Source: Aeromicrobium choanae (GTDB taxonomy: Bacteria > Actinomycetota > Actinomycetes > Propionibacteriales > Nocardioidaceae). Taken from it: a stretch of 64,000 nucleotides of DNA. Numbering within the stretch: the first letter of the stretch is position 1; every line of letters begins with the position of its first letter. The stretch covers positions 868,001 through 932,000 of the forward strand of contig NZ_LT796768.1 in assembly GCF_900167475.1 (NCBI RefSeq). The letters run 5' to 3'. The position numbers and the translations under genes are program-made. Shown piece after piece: positions 42,270-50,336 of this stretch. Below the pieces are notes generated by a model. It worked only from the letters and a program-made list of their open reading frames with translations. It was not told the origin of the DNA and searched no databases.

Positions 42270-43961
42270 TCAGGTCGCGTCGGCCCGCCGCAGGCTGCGC
42301 TTGAGCACCTTGCCGACGGGGTTGCGCGGCAGCTCGTCCACGACCAGCAGGCTCTCCGGGAGCTTGTAGCTGGCGATGTGCCGCTCGCGCAGGAAGTCCA
42401 CGAGGGACTCGAGGGTGACGGTCGCTCCCTCGCGAGGCACGACCACCGCGCGGGTCCGCTCCCCCAGCTGCGGATCGGGCACCCCGACGACCGCCACCTC
42501 GGCGACGTCCTCGTGGGCGCCGACCAGCTCCTCGAGCTCGGCCGGCGAGATGTTCATCCCGCCGCGCACGATCATGTCCTTCGCGCGGTCGACGTACTGC
42601 AGGTAGCGCAGGTCGCCGTCCGCGTCGGCGACGTACATGAACAGGTCGCCGCTGCGGTAGAAGCCGTCCTCGGTGAAGGGGTCCGAGGTGGTGGTGCCGG
42701 CCAGGTAGCCGGCGATCACGCCCGGGCCGCGCACCAGCAGCTCGCCCGGCACCCCCTCCTCGGTGATCTCGGCGCCGCTCGACGGGTCGATCAGCTTGGT
42801 CCGGTAGCCGCGCGGGCCGCGGTTCGACCACGCGTGGTCGGGTGAGCCGAAGCGGGCGAACAGCCGCGAGCGCAGCTCGGGGTCGGGCACCGTCGCGGGG
42901 TCGCCCACGAGGTTGAGCCCCTCGTTCGAGCCGAAGCAGTTCACGATGTCGATGCCCAGCCGCTCCTTGTACGCCCGGATCATCGCGGGCGGCAGCGGCG
43001 CCGAGCCCGAGCCGATGTGGCGCAGGCTGCTCATCCCCTCGGGAGTCATGAACGGCAGGTCGAGCGCACGGACCAGCAGGGCCGGCGGCACGACCGTGTA
43101 GGTGACCTGCTCGGTGCGGATCTGGTCGAAGAAGACCGGTGCGTCGAAGGGATGGTGCAGGACGAGGGTGGCCCCGGTCAGCAGCCACGGCACGAGCATC
43201 CCGCCGATCCCGGCCATGTTCACCAGCGGGAACGGGTTGAGGATCACGTCGTCGGCCGTCAGTCCCATCGCGTCGACGCTCGTCAGCCCCATCGGCTCCC
43301 AGTCGTTCGCGCAGCGTGGCACTCCCTTCGGCGTCGCCTCGGTGCCCGACGTCCAGCAGATCGTCACGGCGTCGTTGGGATCGAGGTCGACCACGAGGCG
43401 GTCGAGGGGCCCTCGGTCGACGGGCCCGGCCAGTGCGGCGGTGAGGTCGACGTGACCGTCGACGGCCCGCGGCCCGAAGGTGAGCACGGTGGCGACCGAG
43501 CCGACCGCCGCCAGGGCGGCGAGACGCTCGCCGAGCGGCGTCCCCTGGAACTCGGCCGTGCCGACGAAGGCCTTCGCGCCGGCGAGCTCGAGCATCTGCG
43601 TCAGCTCGTACTCGCGGTACTGCATCGGGAAGGGCGTCGCGACCGCGCCGATCGTGGAGAGCGCCACGTAGGAGACGGCCAGGTCGGCGCAGTTCGGCAG
43701 CTGGAGCCCGACGACGTCGCCCGGGGCGACGCCCGACGCGAGCAGGACGGCCGCGAGGTCGCGGGCGCGCTCCTGCACCCCAGCCCAGGTGAGGCGCTGC
43801 GGCGGCAGGCCCATCAGCTGGTGCAGGTTCGGGGCGTCGACCACGGCCGTGCGGTCCGACGCGCGGGCGACGTGGCCGCTCACGCGCTCGGGCCAGACCG
43901 GGACGCCCCAGACCCCCAGGGCCTCGTACTCGGCAACGCGTTCGGGCGGGTGAAGTTCCAT
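42270..43961 (-). CDS. ANL-superfamily ligase D with TSGTE loop
   Basis: The 563-residue enzyme carries the same variant loops as ligases C and E: CWTSGTEATPKGVPR (TSGTE at 204-208) and CFGSNEG in place of YGxTE. The hinge DRAKDMIVRGGMNISPAE and the lysine in PRNPVGKVLKRSL are present. The ATG at 43961 has a GGAGG site. It is a single-gene operon divergent from the second tandem HxlR regulator, and its promoter is overlapped by operator site 3, so it is the likeliest direct target of that regulator. Confidence 0.9.
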   Translation of the reverse strand: MELHPPERVAEYEALGVWGVPVWPERVSGHVARASDRTAVVDAPNLHQLMGLPPQRLTWAGVQERARDLAAVLLASGVAPGDVVGLQLPNCADLAVSYVALSTIGAVATPFPMQYREYELTQMLELAGAKAFVGTAEFQGTPLGERLAALAAVGSVATVLTFGPRAVDGHVDLTAALAGPVDRGPLDRLVVDLDPNDAVTICWTSGTEATPKGVPRCANDWEPMGLTSVDAMGLTADDVILNPFPLVNMAGIGGMLVPWLLTGATLVLHHPFDAPVFFDQIRTEQVTYTVVPPALLVRALDLPFMTPEGMSSLRHIGSGSAPLPPAMIRAYKERLGIDIVNCFGSNEGLNLVGDPATVPDPELRSRLFARFGSPDHAWSNRGPRGYRTKLIDPSSGAEITEEGVPGELLVRGPGVIAGYLAGTTTSDPFTEDGFYRSGDLFMYVADADGDLRYLQYVDRAKDMIVRGGMNISPAELEELVGAHEDVAEVAVVGVPDPQLGERTRAVVVPREGATVTLESLVDFLRERHIASYKLPESLLVVDELPRNPVGKVLKRSLRRADAT

Positions 43962-43986
43962 GGTTCCTCCGGGCTCGGTTGCTCCG

Positions 43987-44015
43987 TTACTACATCTAAC
44001 ATAGTTACATGTCAA
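43987..44015 (-). promoter_or_regulatory. Promoter of ligase D
   Basis: On the minus strand TTGACA and TAGTAA are separated by 17 bases. Operator site 3 covers the spacer and reaches into the -10, the classic position for repression. Confidence 0.65.
43989..44005. promoter_or_regulatory. Accessory-regulon operator, site 3
   Basis: ACTACATCTAACATAGT, nearly identical to the six-site consensus. It lies 27 bases before the ligase D start and 103 before the regulator start chosen here. Confidence 0.75.
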
Positions 44016-44108
44016 TCGCGGCGACCCGAAACGGGTGGAGATGCTTGACTATGTTCCGCGCAGGAACCACTGTTGTCACCGCACGACTACGACAACGAAA
44101 GGCACCAC

Positions 44109-45029
44109 ATGACGGCGGCGGCCACGGACGAGAACGGCGCCTCACCCCTCGGCCGGTCCCTGATCCTGCTCGGCGACATGTGGACGCTGCGGATCGTCAT
44201 GTGGGTGTTCAACGGCAAGCGACGGTTCCAGGACCTGCGCAACGCCCTGGCCATCTCCGACCCCGTCCTGTCGCGCCGGCTGAACTCCCTCGTCGACGAG
44301 GGCATCCTCGAGGCGCGTGAGTACCAGACCAACCCGCCGCGGCGCGAGTACGTCCTCACCGAGGCGGGCCTCGACCTGTGGCAGGTCCTCGTGGCGATGT
44401 GGGTGTGGGACCGCCGCTGGGCGGGACACCTGCACCGTGACGCGCAGACCAAGCTGCGCCACCTCGACTGCACGCACCTCACCCGTCCGGTCTTCGGGTG
44501 CGGAGCCTGCGGCGCCATCGGCGTGGGCGCCCGGGACGTGCGCGGCTCGGTCGACGACCGGCTCCTGCTCGACAGCGTCCAGCGCCGCTCGCGCCGGTCC
44601 CCCACGATGACCACCCCGATCGACGCCTCGGGCGTCCTCGGCGACCGGTGGTCCACCTTCCTGCTGTCCGACGCGTTCACCGGCACCCGGCGGTTCAACG
44701 ACTTCCAGGAGAACCTCGGCATCTCCCCGGTGACCCTCACCCAGCGGCTGCACCTCTTCGTGGAGGCGGGCCTCATGTCACGCGAGGACGTCGCCGGCGG
44801 CAAGCGGCAGGAGTACCGGCTCACCTCCAAGGCGCTGGACTTCTTCGACGTCACGACGACGATCAACGGCTGGGCCCAGCGCTGGCTCACGGAGGACGGC
44901 CGCTCGGGGCTCAACCTCGTGCACATCCCGTGCGACGACGACCTCGTGGCGCAGTTCACCTGCAACGCGTGCAACGGCGTGCTGACGCGCACCAACATCC
45001 GGTTCGAGGGGCCGATCGCCGAGCTGTGA
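44109..45029 (+). CDS. Tandem HxlR-type regulator with two Cys/His clusters (copy 2)
   Basis: The 306-residue protein repeats the layout of the regulator at 28 kb. The winged helices start near LILLGDMWTLRIVM and GVLGDRWSTFLL, each followed by H-x2-C-x9-C-x2-C (His118, Cys121, Cys131, Cys134; His272, Cys275, Cys285, Cys288). The ATG at 44109 is preferred for its AAAGG site; a TTG at 44073 would add 12 residues. It is divergent from ligase D and is followed by a short hairpin. The second half of the wing region is shorter than in the other copies. Confidence 0.87.
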   Translation: MTAAATDENGASPLGRSLILLGDMWTLRIVMWVFNGKRRFQDLRNALAISDPVLSRRLNSLVDEGILEAREYQTNPPRREYVLTEAGLDLWQVLVAMWVWDRRWAGHLHRDAQTKLRHLDCTHLTRPVFGCGACGAIGVGARDVRGSVDDRLLLDSVQRRSRRSPTMTTPIDASGVLGDRWSTFLLSDAFTGTRRFNDFQENLGISPVTLTQRLHLFVEAGLMSREDVAGGKRQEYRLTSKALDFFDVTTTINGWAQRWLTEDGRSGLNLVHIPCDDDLVAQFTCNACNGVLTRTNIRFEGPIAEL

Positions 45030-45036
45030 CCCGGCG

Positions 45037-45055
45037 ACCGGCCCTCGTGGCCGGT
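45037..45055. terminator. Short hairpin between convergent genes
   Basis: A 7-bp stem ACCGGCC/GGCCGGT with a five-base loop lies between the regulator gene and the convergent enoyl-CoA hydratase gene. It is shorter than the other terminators of the window. Confidence 0.5.
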
Positions 45056-45058
45056 GAC

Positions 45059-45844
45059 TCAGCGACCCGTGAAGACCGCGGACCGCCGCTCGAGGAACGC
45101 GGCCACGCCCTCCTGGTGGTCCTTCGACAGCTGGCACTCGGTGAGCGCCTCGATGTGCCGGGCCAGGTGCTCGTCGCGAGTGCGCGACGACGACCAGTTG
45201 AGCAGCGACTTCGCGCGGGAGATCGCGAACGGCGAGCCGGTCGAGATCCTGGCCGCCAGCTCACGGGCGGCGGGAAGGAGGTCCTCCGGCTCGACGACGT
45301 CCATCACGAAGCCGATCCGCTTCGCCTCCTCGGCGTCGATGAACTCGCCCGAGAACACCAGCCGCTTGGCCTGCTGCGGCCCGACGAGGTCGGGCAGCAG
45401 GAAGGTGCCGGCGCCGGTGTCGGGGATCAGGCCGCGCTGGACGAAGATCCACGAGAACCTCGCCCGCGTCGAGGCGATGCGGAAGTCGGCCTGCGTCGAC
45501 AGCTCGACGCCCAGGCCAGCCGCGGGACCGTCGACGGCCACGATGACCGGCGTCGACGACTCCCAGAGGTACCAGTGCCGGCCGTCGGTGTGCCCCTCGC
45601 GGTCCTCGGCCTTCGTGCCCGGCTCGACGTCGCGCAGCTCGGTCAGGTCGGTGCCCGCGCAGAACTGACCCGGGACGCCCGTGAGGATGATCGCCCGCAC
45701 GGCCGGATCGGCATCGGCCTCGGCCGTGTGGTCGCGGATCGCGTCGTACATCGCGTAGTTCAGCGCATTGCGCTTCTCCGGACGGTCGATCGTGATCGTC
45801 GCGACGCCGTCCGCGACCTCGTAGTGGACATGCGGGCTGGTCAT
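45059..45844 (-). CDS. Enoyl-CoA hydratase/isomerase family protein 1
   Basis: The 261-residue crotonase-fold enzyme begins ATITIDRPEKRNALN. The first oxyanion loop is GQFCAGTDLTEL and the second DGPAAGLGVELSTQADFRIAS. The position of the first catalytic Glu of classical hydratases falls in FSWIFVQRGLIPDTGAG and is not obviously Glu, so the exact reaction (hydration, isomerisation, hydrolysis) is open. It is last in the operon ligase E, VOC, hydratase, its ATG overlapping the VOC stop. Confidence 0.88.
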   Translation of the reverse strand: MTSPHVHYEVADGVATITIDRPEKRNALNYAMYDAIRDHTAEADADPAVRAIILTGVPGQFCAGTDLTELRDVEPGTKAEDREGHTDGRHWYLWESSTPVIVAVDGPAAGLGVELSTQADFRIASTRARFSWIFVQRGLIPDTGAGTFLLPDLVGPQQAKRLVFSGEFIDAEEAKRIGFVMDVVEPEDLLPAARELAARISTGSPFAISRAKSLLNWSSSRTRDEHLARHIEALTECQLSKDHQEGVAAFLERRSAVFTGR

Positions 45845-46578
45845 GACGGCTCCTCGGTGGTGGGCGGGACGAAGCGGAAGGGCACGCCGCACAGGTCGAC
45901 GACCCGCCCCACGTCCCGCGGGTCGGCTGCGGCGACGTCGACGGCGACCAGGCCGCGTCGTCCGTCACCGGACTCCACCAGCGCAAGCGACTCAGGGCCG
46001 AGCCTGACCGTGTGGTCGGCGTCGACGGGAGCGCCGGTCAGCGCCGCCCAGTTCGCCGCGACGGCCGCCGGGTCGCCGACCGCGAGGGTGGCGCCGACGA
46101 TGTCGCGGGCAGCTCCGGTCGCGCGCTGGTCGAAGATCCCCGGCGCGAAGTGCCACGTGTCGAACGGCTCGACCTGGTCGATCTCGGCGAGCGTGCCGAG
46201 CGCCTTGGGGTGCCACTGCGAGATCACGTGCCCGTCGTACTCCTCGTGCAGGAGCGGGGCCAGCTCACGGGTGGCGGCCCGCTCGACCACGGCGTCGAGG
46301 TCGGTCACCTGGGCGACGGCCATGAAGCCGCCCGGCCCGTTCTTGGCCACCAGGCGCCCGTGCGCGGAGTCCGTGGACGCCGGAGCCACGATCTCGAGGA
46401 AGGTGTCGCCGAAGCTGAACACCTCGTGGACGAAGCCGAGCTTCGCCATCCCCTCCTCGTCCCGGACCGTGCCGGGGAAACCGAAGGCGGCGATCGCCTG
46501 CTCGGTGGCCGCGGGCAGATCGTCGGTGATGAGGACGATCTGGCGCAGGCGCAGGGTCTCGGTGCGCGGTGATTCCAT
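45841..46578 (-). CDS. Two-domain VOC family protein (copy 2)
   Basis: The 245-residue protein resembles the VOC protein at 30.6 kb in length and plan: LRQIVLITDDLPAA opens the first half, and a second half begins near ARDIVGATLAVGD. Again Gln stands where the first metal His is usual. A conserved-looking QWHPKALGTLAEID segment joins the halves. It is sandwiched between ligase E (one-base overlap, TGATG) and hydratase 1 (four-base overlap), so it very probably acts on a CoA-linked or ligase-derived intermediate. Confidence 0.78.
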   Translation of the reverse strand: MESPRTETLRLRQIVLITDDLPAATEQAIAAFGFPGTVRDEEGMAKLGFVHEVFSFGDTFLEIVAPASTDSAHGRLVAKNGPGGFMAVAQVTDLDAVVERAATRELAPLLHEEYDGHVISQWHPKALGTLAEIDQVEPFDTWHFAPGIFDQRATGAARDIVGATLAVGDPAAVAANWAALTGAPVDADHTVRLGPESLALVESGDGRRGLVAVDVAAADPRDVGRVVDLCGVPFRFVPPTTEEPS

Positions 46579-48269
46579 CAGTTGACTCCCGTCGTCGTGC
46601 GCAGCTGGTCGCGCAGCTCGCGCTTGAGGACCTTGCCCACCGGATTGCGGGGCAGGGCTTCCACGATCTCCAGCCGCTCGGGCCACTTGAACTTCGCGAC
46701 GTCCGCGGCGCGGACGATCTGCAGCACATCGTCGAGCCGTACGGGCTCGTCACCCGAGGGGACCACGAACAGGCACAGCCGCTCGCCGAGGTCGGGGTCG
46801 GGCAGGGCGACCGCAGCCGCCTCGGCGACGCGCGGATCGGCCGTGACGATCGCCTCGATCTCGGCCGCCGAGATCTTGTAGCCGCCGCGGATGATCAGGT
46901 CCTTGGCCCGGTCGACGTGCACCAGCAGGTCCTCGTTCTCGTGGCTGATCTCGAAGACGTCGCCGGTGCAGAACCAGCCGTCCTCGTCGAAGCCCTCACG
47001 GCCCCGGCCCAGGTAGCCCGAGAAGATCGCGGGGCCCTTCAGTCGCAGCTCGCCGGGGCGGCCGGGCTCGTCGATCTCGGTGCCGTCGGCCAGGTCGACG
47101 AGGCGGGCGGACATCGCCGACGCCACGCGGGTGCGGTAGGCCAGGCCGGGCCGGCCGTAGCGCGGGAAGAGACGTCCGCGCTGGGCCGGATCGGGCACCG
47201 TCTCGGGCTCGGCGAACAGCATGCCGCCCTCGTTCGAGCCGAAGAGGTTGAGCACCTCGACGCCGCGACCGCTCTCCCAGGCGTCGATCATCCATCCGGC
47301 CAGCGGGGCCGAGCCCGAGGAGACCGCGCGCAGGGACGACAGGTCGCGGTCGGGCCCGTCGCCCGACACGACCGCGTTGAGCACCGGCGGCGGCGCGCAG
47401 GTGTAGGTCACCTCGTGCGCCTCGATCTGCTCGCAGAACAGGTCCAGGTCGAAGGGGTGGTGCTGCACGAGGGTGCAACCGGTGAGCAGCCACGGGACGA
47501 ACATGCCGGCCAGCCCGCCACCGTTCACCATCGGGAACGGGTTGAGCAGGACGTCGTCGGAGGTCAGTCGCGGCGACTGCACGCAGGCGGTGCCGAGCAC
47601 CTCCCAGTCGCCGTAGGCCCGGGGCACCCCCTTGGGGAAGCCTTCCGTGCCCGAGGTCCACACGATCGTGGCCGGATCGGCCGAGCCGAGGTCGAGGCCG
47701 GCGGCGTACGCGTCGGCCGCGGCGATCGCCGGCTCGTCGGCCTCGAGCGGGACCAGTCGCGGATCGGACGCCGGATCGCCGAACGCCGCGACCGCGCGAA
47801 GCCCGGGGACGGCCGTGCTGAAGTCGGCGGCCTCGCCGGCGAGGTCGCGGCCGAGCGCCGCGGTGGTGGTGACGAAGACCCCGAGACCCGCGAGCTCGCT
47901 CATCCGCACCAGCTCGTGGCTGCGGTACTGGATCGGGAAGGGGCACGCGATCGCACCGAGACGGGCGACGGCCAGGAGGGTGAGCGGCAGCTCCACCACG
48001 TTCGGCAGCTGCACCCCGACCACGTCGCCGCGGCGGACGCCCAGGGCGTGGAGCGCGGCGCCGATCCGCCGGACCTCCTCGGAGGCCTCGGCCCAGGTGA
48101 GCGACCGGGGCTCCCCCGACATGACGGCGGCCCGGTTGGGCGGGTCGACCAGGGCGGTCGCGTCGGGCCGGGTGCGCGCGGCCTGGTCCAGCAGCCCGGA
48201 CCACGTCCGGCCGGTCCACCAGCCGTCGGCCACGAAGGCGCGCCGCTGTTCCTCGTCGAACAGTTCCAT
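46578..48269 (-). CDS. ANL-superfamily ligase E with TSGTE loop
   Basis: The 563-residue enzyme is the third member of the variant group: VWTSGTEGFPKGVPR (TSGTE at 205-209), LFGSNEG in place of YGxTE, LNPFPMVNGGG and QHHPFD. The hinge DRAKDLIIRGGYKISAAE and the lysine in PRNPVGKVLKREL are intact. It heads a three-gene leftward operon with a VOC protein and a hydratase. Operator site 4 lies 29 bases before its ATG. Confidence 0.9.
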   Translation of the reverse strand: MELFDEEQRRAFVADGWWTGRTWSGLLDQAARTRPDATALVDPPNRAAVMSGEPRSLTWAEASEEVRRIGAALHALGVRRGDVVGVQLPNVVELPLTLLAVARLGAIACPFPIQYRSHELVRMSELAGLGVFVTTTAALGRDLAGEAADFSTAVPGLRAVAAFGDPASDPRLVPLEADEPAIAAADAYAAGLDLGSADPATIVWTSGTEGFPKGVPRAYGDWEVLGTACVQSPRLTSDDVLLNPFPMVNGGGLAGMFVPWLLTGCTLVQHHPFDLDLFCEQIEAHEVTYTCAPPPVLNAVVSGDGPDRDLSSLRAVSSGSAPLAGWMIDAWESGRGVEVLNLFGSNEGGMLFAEPETVPDPAQRGRLFPRYGRPGLAYRTRVASAMSARLVDLADGTEIDEPGRPGELRLKGPAIFSGYLGRGREGFDEDGWFCTGDVFEISHENEDLLVHVDRAKDLIIRGGYKISAAEIEAIVTADPRVAEAAAVALPDPDLGERLCLFVVPSGDEPVRLDDVLQIVRAADVAKFKWPERLEIVEALPRNPVGKVLKRELRDQLRTTTGVN

Positions 48270-48298
48270 GGCCGCGATCCTAGACGAGGATTTGCAAA

Positions 48299-48315
48299 AC
48301 TACTAGATAGGAAGT
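48299..48315. promoter_or_regulatory. Accessory-regulon operator, site 4
   Basis: ACTACTAGATAGGAAGT keeps the invariant ACT-x-C and AGT ends but has a divergent centre; the weakest of the six. It lies between ligase E and the divergent hydratase 2 gene. Confidence 0.5.
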
Positions 48316-48400
48316 TACGAGATTTCCCTCTTCCACTGGACTTTCAAAGGTCAAATGCATGTAAGGTCCGTTTAGGACAGCCACCACCGGAGGAGGATCG

Positions 48401-49222
48401 ATGACGGACGGACCCGACATCGTCGTGGTGACGCGCGACCGGCCCGGCACCGCCACGGTGACCCTGAACCGCCCGGAGCGTCGCAACGCCTGGAGCGTTC
48501 CGCTGCAACGGGAGTACTTTCACGCGCTCTCCGAGTTGGCCGCCGACGCCGACGTGAGGGTGATCGTGGTGACCGGCGCCGGGGGCACGTTCTGCCCGGG
48601 CGCCGACACCGACGCCCTGCAGGTCTACGGCGACACCGGCACGACGAACCCGGAGATGGCCTCGATCGAGCAGCCCGAGTGGTTCCCGCTGCTGGTGCCG
48701 AAGCCCGTGATCGCCGCGATCTCCGGCATGTGCGCGGGGGTCGGGCTGGCCCAGGCCCTGCAGTGCGACCTGCGCGTCACGGCCCCCGACACCCGCTTCA
48801 CCACCGCGTTCGCCAAGCGCGCCCTCCCGCCGATGCACGGCATGGGACCGCTGCTGGCCCGCGCCGCCGGCGAGTCGACCGCCGCCGACCTGCTGCTCAC
48901 GGCCCGCACCTTCGACGGTCTCGAGGCGCACCGCCTCGGCGTCGTGCACGAGACCGCCGACGATCCCGTCCGCCGAGCACTCGACCTGGCCGAGGAGACG
49001 GCCGCGACGTGTGCCCCCTCCGCCCTGGCCACCATCAAGCGGCATCTCGTCGCGCCGTGGGTCGACCGGGTGCGCGAGGCGTCCGAGTCGGTCGACGCGA
49101 CGCTCGACGACGTGCTGTCCTCGGCCGACTTCCGCGAGGGCCTGGCGAGCTTCCTCGAGCGCCGGCCCCCACGATTCCCCCCTCTGTCCCGGGACTGGTT
49201 CCCCGCTACGCGAGAAGAGTGA
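48401..49222 (+). CDS. Enoyl-CoA hydratase/isomerase family protein 2
   Basis: The 273-residue crotonase-fold protein opens ATVTLNRPERRNAWSV. The oxyanion loops are GTFCPGADTDALQ and SGMCAGVGLAQALQCDLRV. As in hydratase 1, the catalytic Glu positions are not clearly conserved (FAKRALPPMHGMG), so hydratase, isomerase or another crotonase reaction is possible. The ATG at 48401 has a GGAGGAGG site. The nitronate monooxygenase-like gene follows six bases later in the same operon. Confidence 0.88.
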   Translation: MTDGPDIVVVTRDRPGTATVTLNRPERRNAWSVPLQREYFHALSELAADADVRVIVVTGAGGTFCPGADTDALQVYGDTGTTNPEMASIEQPEWFPLLVPKPVIAAISGMCAGVGLAQALQCDLRVTAPDTRFTTAFAKRALPPMHGMGPLLARAAGESTAADLLLTARTFDGLEAHRLGVVHETADDPVRRALDLAEETAATCAPSALATIKRHLVAPWVDRVREASESVDATLDDVLSSADFREGLASFLERRPPRFPPLSRDWFPATREE

Positions 49223-49227
49223 CCCTC

Positions 49228-50181
49228 ATGTCCGACACCGTGCTCGACCGCCTCCGCCTCCCCGTGGTGGCGGCGCCCATGTTCCTGATCTCCGGACCCG
49301 ACCTCGTGGTCGCGGCCTGCGAGTCCGGGGTCGTGGGCTCCTTCCCCAGCCCGAACTGCCGCACGGCGGAGGAGCTCGACACGTGGATGGGGACGATCCG
49401 CGACCGGCTCGCGGGCTCGCCCGACGCCGCACCGTGGGCGCTCAACCTGGTCACCCACCGCAGCAACGCGCGGCTGCCCGAGGACCTGCGACTCGTGGCC
49501 GAGCACCAGCCCGACATCGTCATCACCGCCCTCGGGTCCCCCCTGCCGGTGATGGAGGTCGTGAAGTCGTACGGCGGCATCGTCATCGCCGACGTGGTCA
49601 ACCTCAAGCTGGCCGCCAAGGCGATCGCCGCCGGGGTCGACGGCCTGGCGTGCGTGTCCGCCGGCGCGGGCGGCCACACGGGCCACCTCTCCCCGTTCGC
49701 CTTCATCTCGGCCGTCCGCGAGATCTTCGACGGGATCGTCACCGTGGGCGGTGGCGTCACCGACGGCGCCGGCGTGGCCGGAGCGGTCGCCGCCGGCGCG
49801 GACCTGGTCTACATGGGCACCCGCTTCCTGGCCACCACCGAGAGCATGGCGCAGGAGGAGTACAAGCAGATGGTCGTCGACCACGGCCCGGACGACCTCG
49901 TCGTCAGCTCCGGCGTCACCGGCACCCCCGCCTCGTGGCTGCGCCCGAGCCTGGTCGCGAACGGCTACGACCCCGACGCCATGGTCGGTCCCGCCCAGCG
50001 CGACTACGACTCCACGGCCGGGGCCGGCGCGCGCTGGAAGGACCTCTGGGCCGCCGGCCAGGGCCTGCAGACGATCCACGCGATCGAGCCCACCGCCACG
50101 GTCGTCGACCGCCTCGAGGCCGAGTACCGCGCCGCCGCCGACCGCTTCGGCCGCCTCGCCCTCACCTCACCCCTGGCCTGA
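49228..50181 (+). CDS. Nitronate monooxygenase-like flavoprotein
   Basis: The 317-residue protein has the FMN-barrel pattern of the nitronate monooxygenase/2-nitropropane dioxygenase family: VVAAPMFLISGPDLVVAACESGVVG at the N-terminus, ACVSAGAGGHTGHLSP, and TVGGGVTDGAGVAGAVAAGADLVYMGTRF in which the phosphate of FMN binds. Within the family this plan also fits enoyl-ACP or 2,4-dienoyl reductase-like enzymes, which would suit an acyl-CoA pathway better than nitroalkane oxidation. It is co-transcribed with hydratase 2. Confidence 0.88.
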   Translation: MSDTVLDRLRLPVVAAPMFLISGPDLVVAACESGVVGSFPSPNCRTAEELDTWMGTIRDRLAGSPDAAPWALNLVTHRSNARLPEDLRLVAEHQPDIVITALGSPLPVMEVVKSYGGIVIADVVNLKLAAKAIAAGVDGLACVSAGAGGHTGHLSPFAFISAVREIFDGIVTVGGGVTDGAGVAGAVAAGADLVYMGTRFLATTESMAQEEYKQMVVDHGPDDLVVSSGVTGTPASWLRPSLVANGYDPDAMVGPAQRDYDSTAGAGARWKDLWAAGQGLQTIHAIEPTATVVDRLEAEYRAAADRFGRLALTSPLA

Positions 50182-50267
50182 TCTCGATACGCCGGCTCGT
50201 TCCTCGCCGAGCTACTCGATCACCGGTGGTCGAGTAGCAGGCGAGCGCAGCGAGACGCGTATCGAGA
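50182..50267. repeat. Large two-level palindrome, REP-like
   Basis: The outer arms TCTCGATACGC and GCGTATCGAGA enclose an inner 14-bp stem (50211-50224 with 50225-50238) built on GCTACTCGA/TCGAGTAGC. I recognise this composite as resembling a repetitive extragenic palindrome of Nocardioidaceae-type genomes; that recollection is not checked. It directly follows the monooxygenase-like gene. Confidence 0.75.
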
Positions 50268-50286
50268 CCACGCTCCGGACAACAGC

Positions 50287-50321
50287 GAAGCCCGCCACCC
50301 TCTCGCAAGGTGGCGGGCTTC
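50287..50321. terminator. Bidirectional hairpin terminator
   Basis: A perfect 13-bp stem (50287-50299 with 50309-50321) with a nine-base loop, followed by CTTCG on the plus strand, lies between the convergent monooxygenase-like and carotenoid oxygenase genes. Confidence 0.85.
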
Positions 50322-50336
50322 TTCGTCCAGTCTGGC

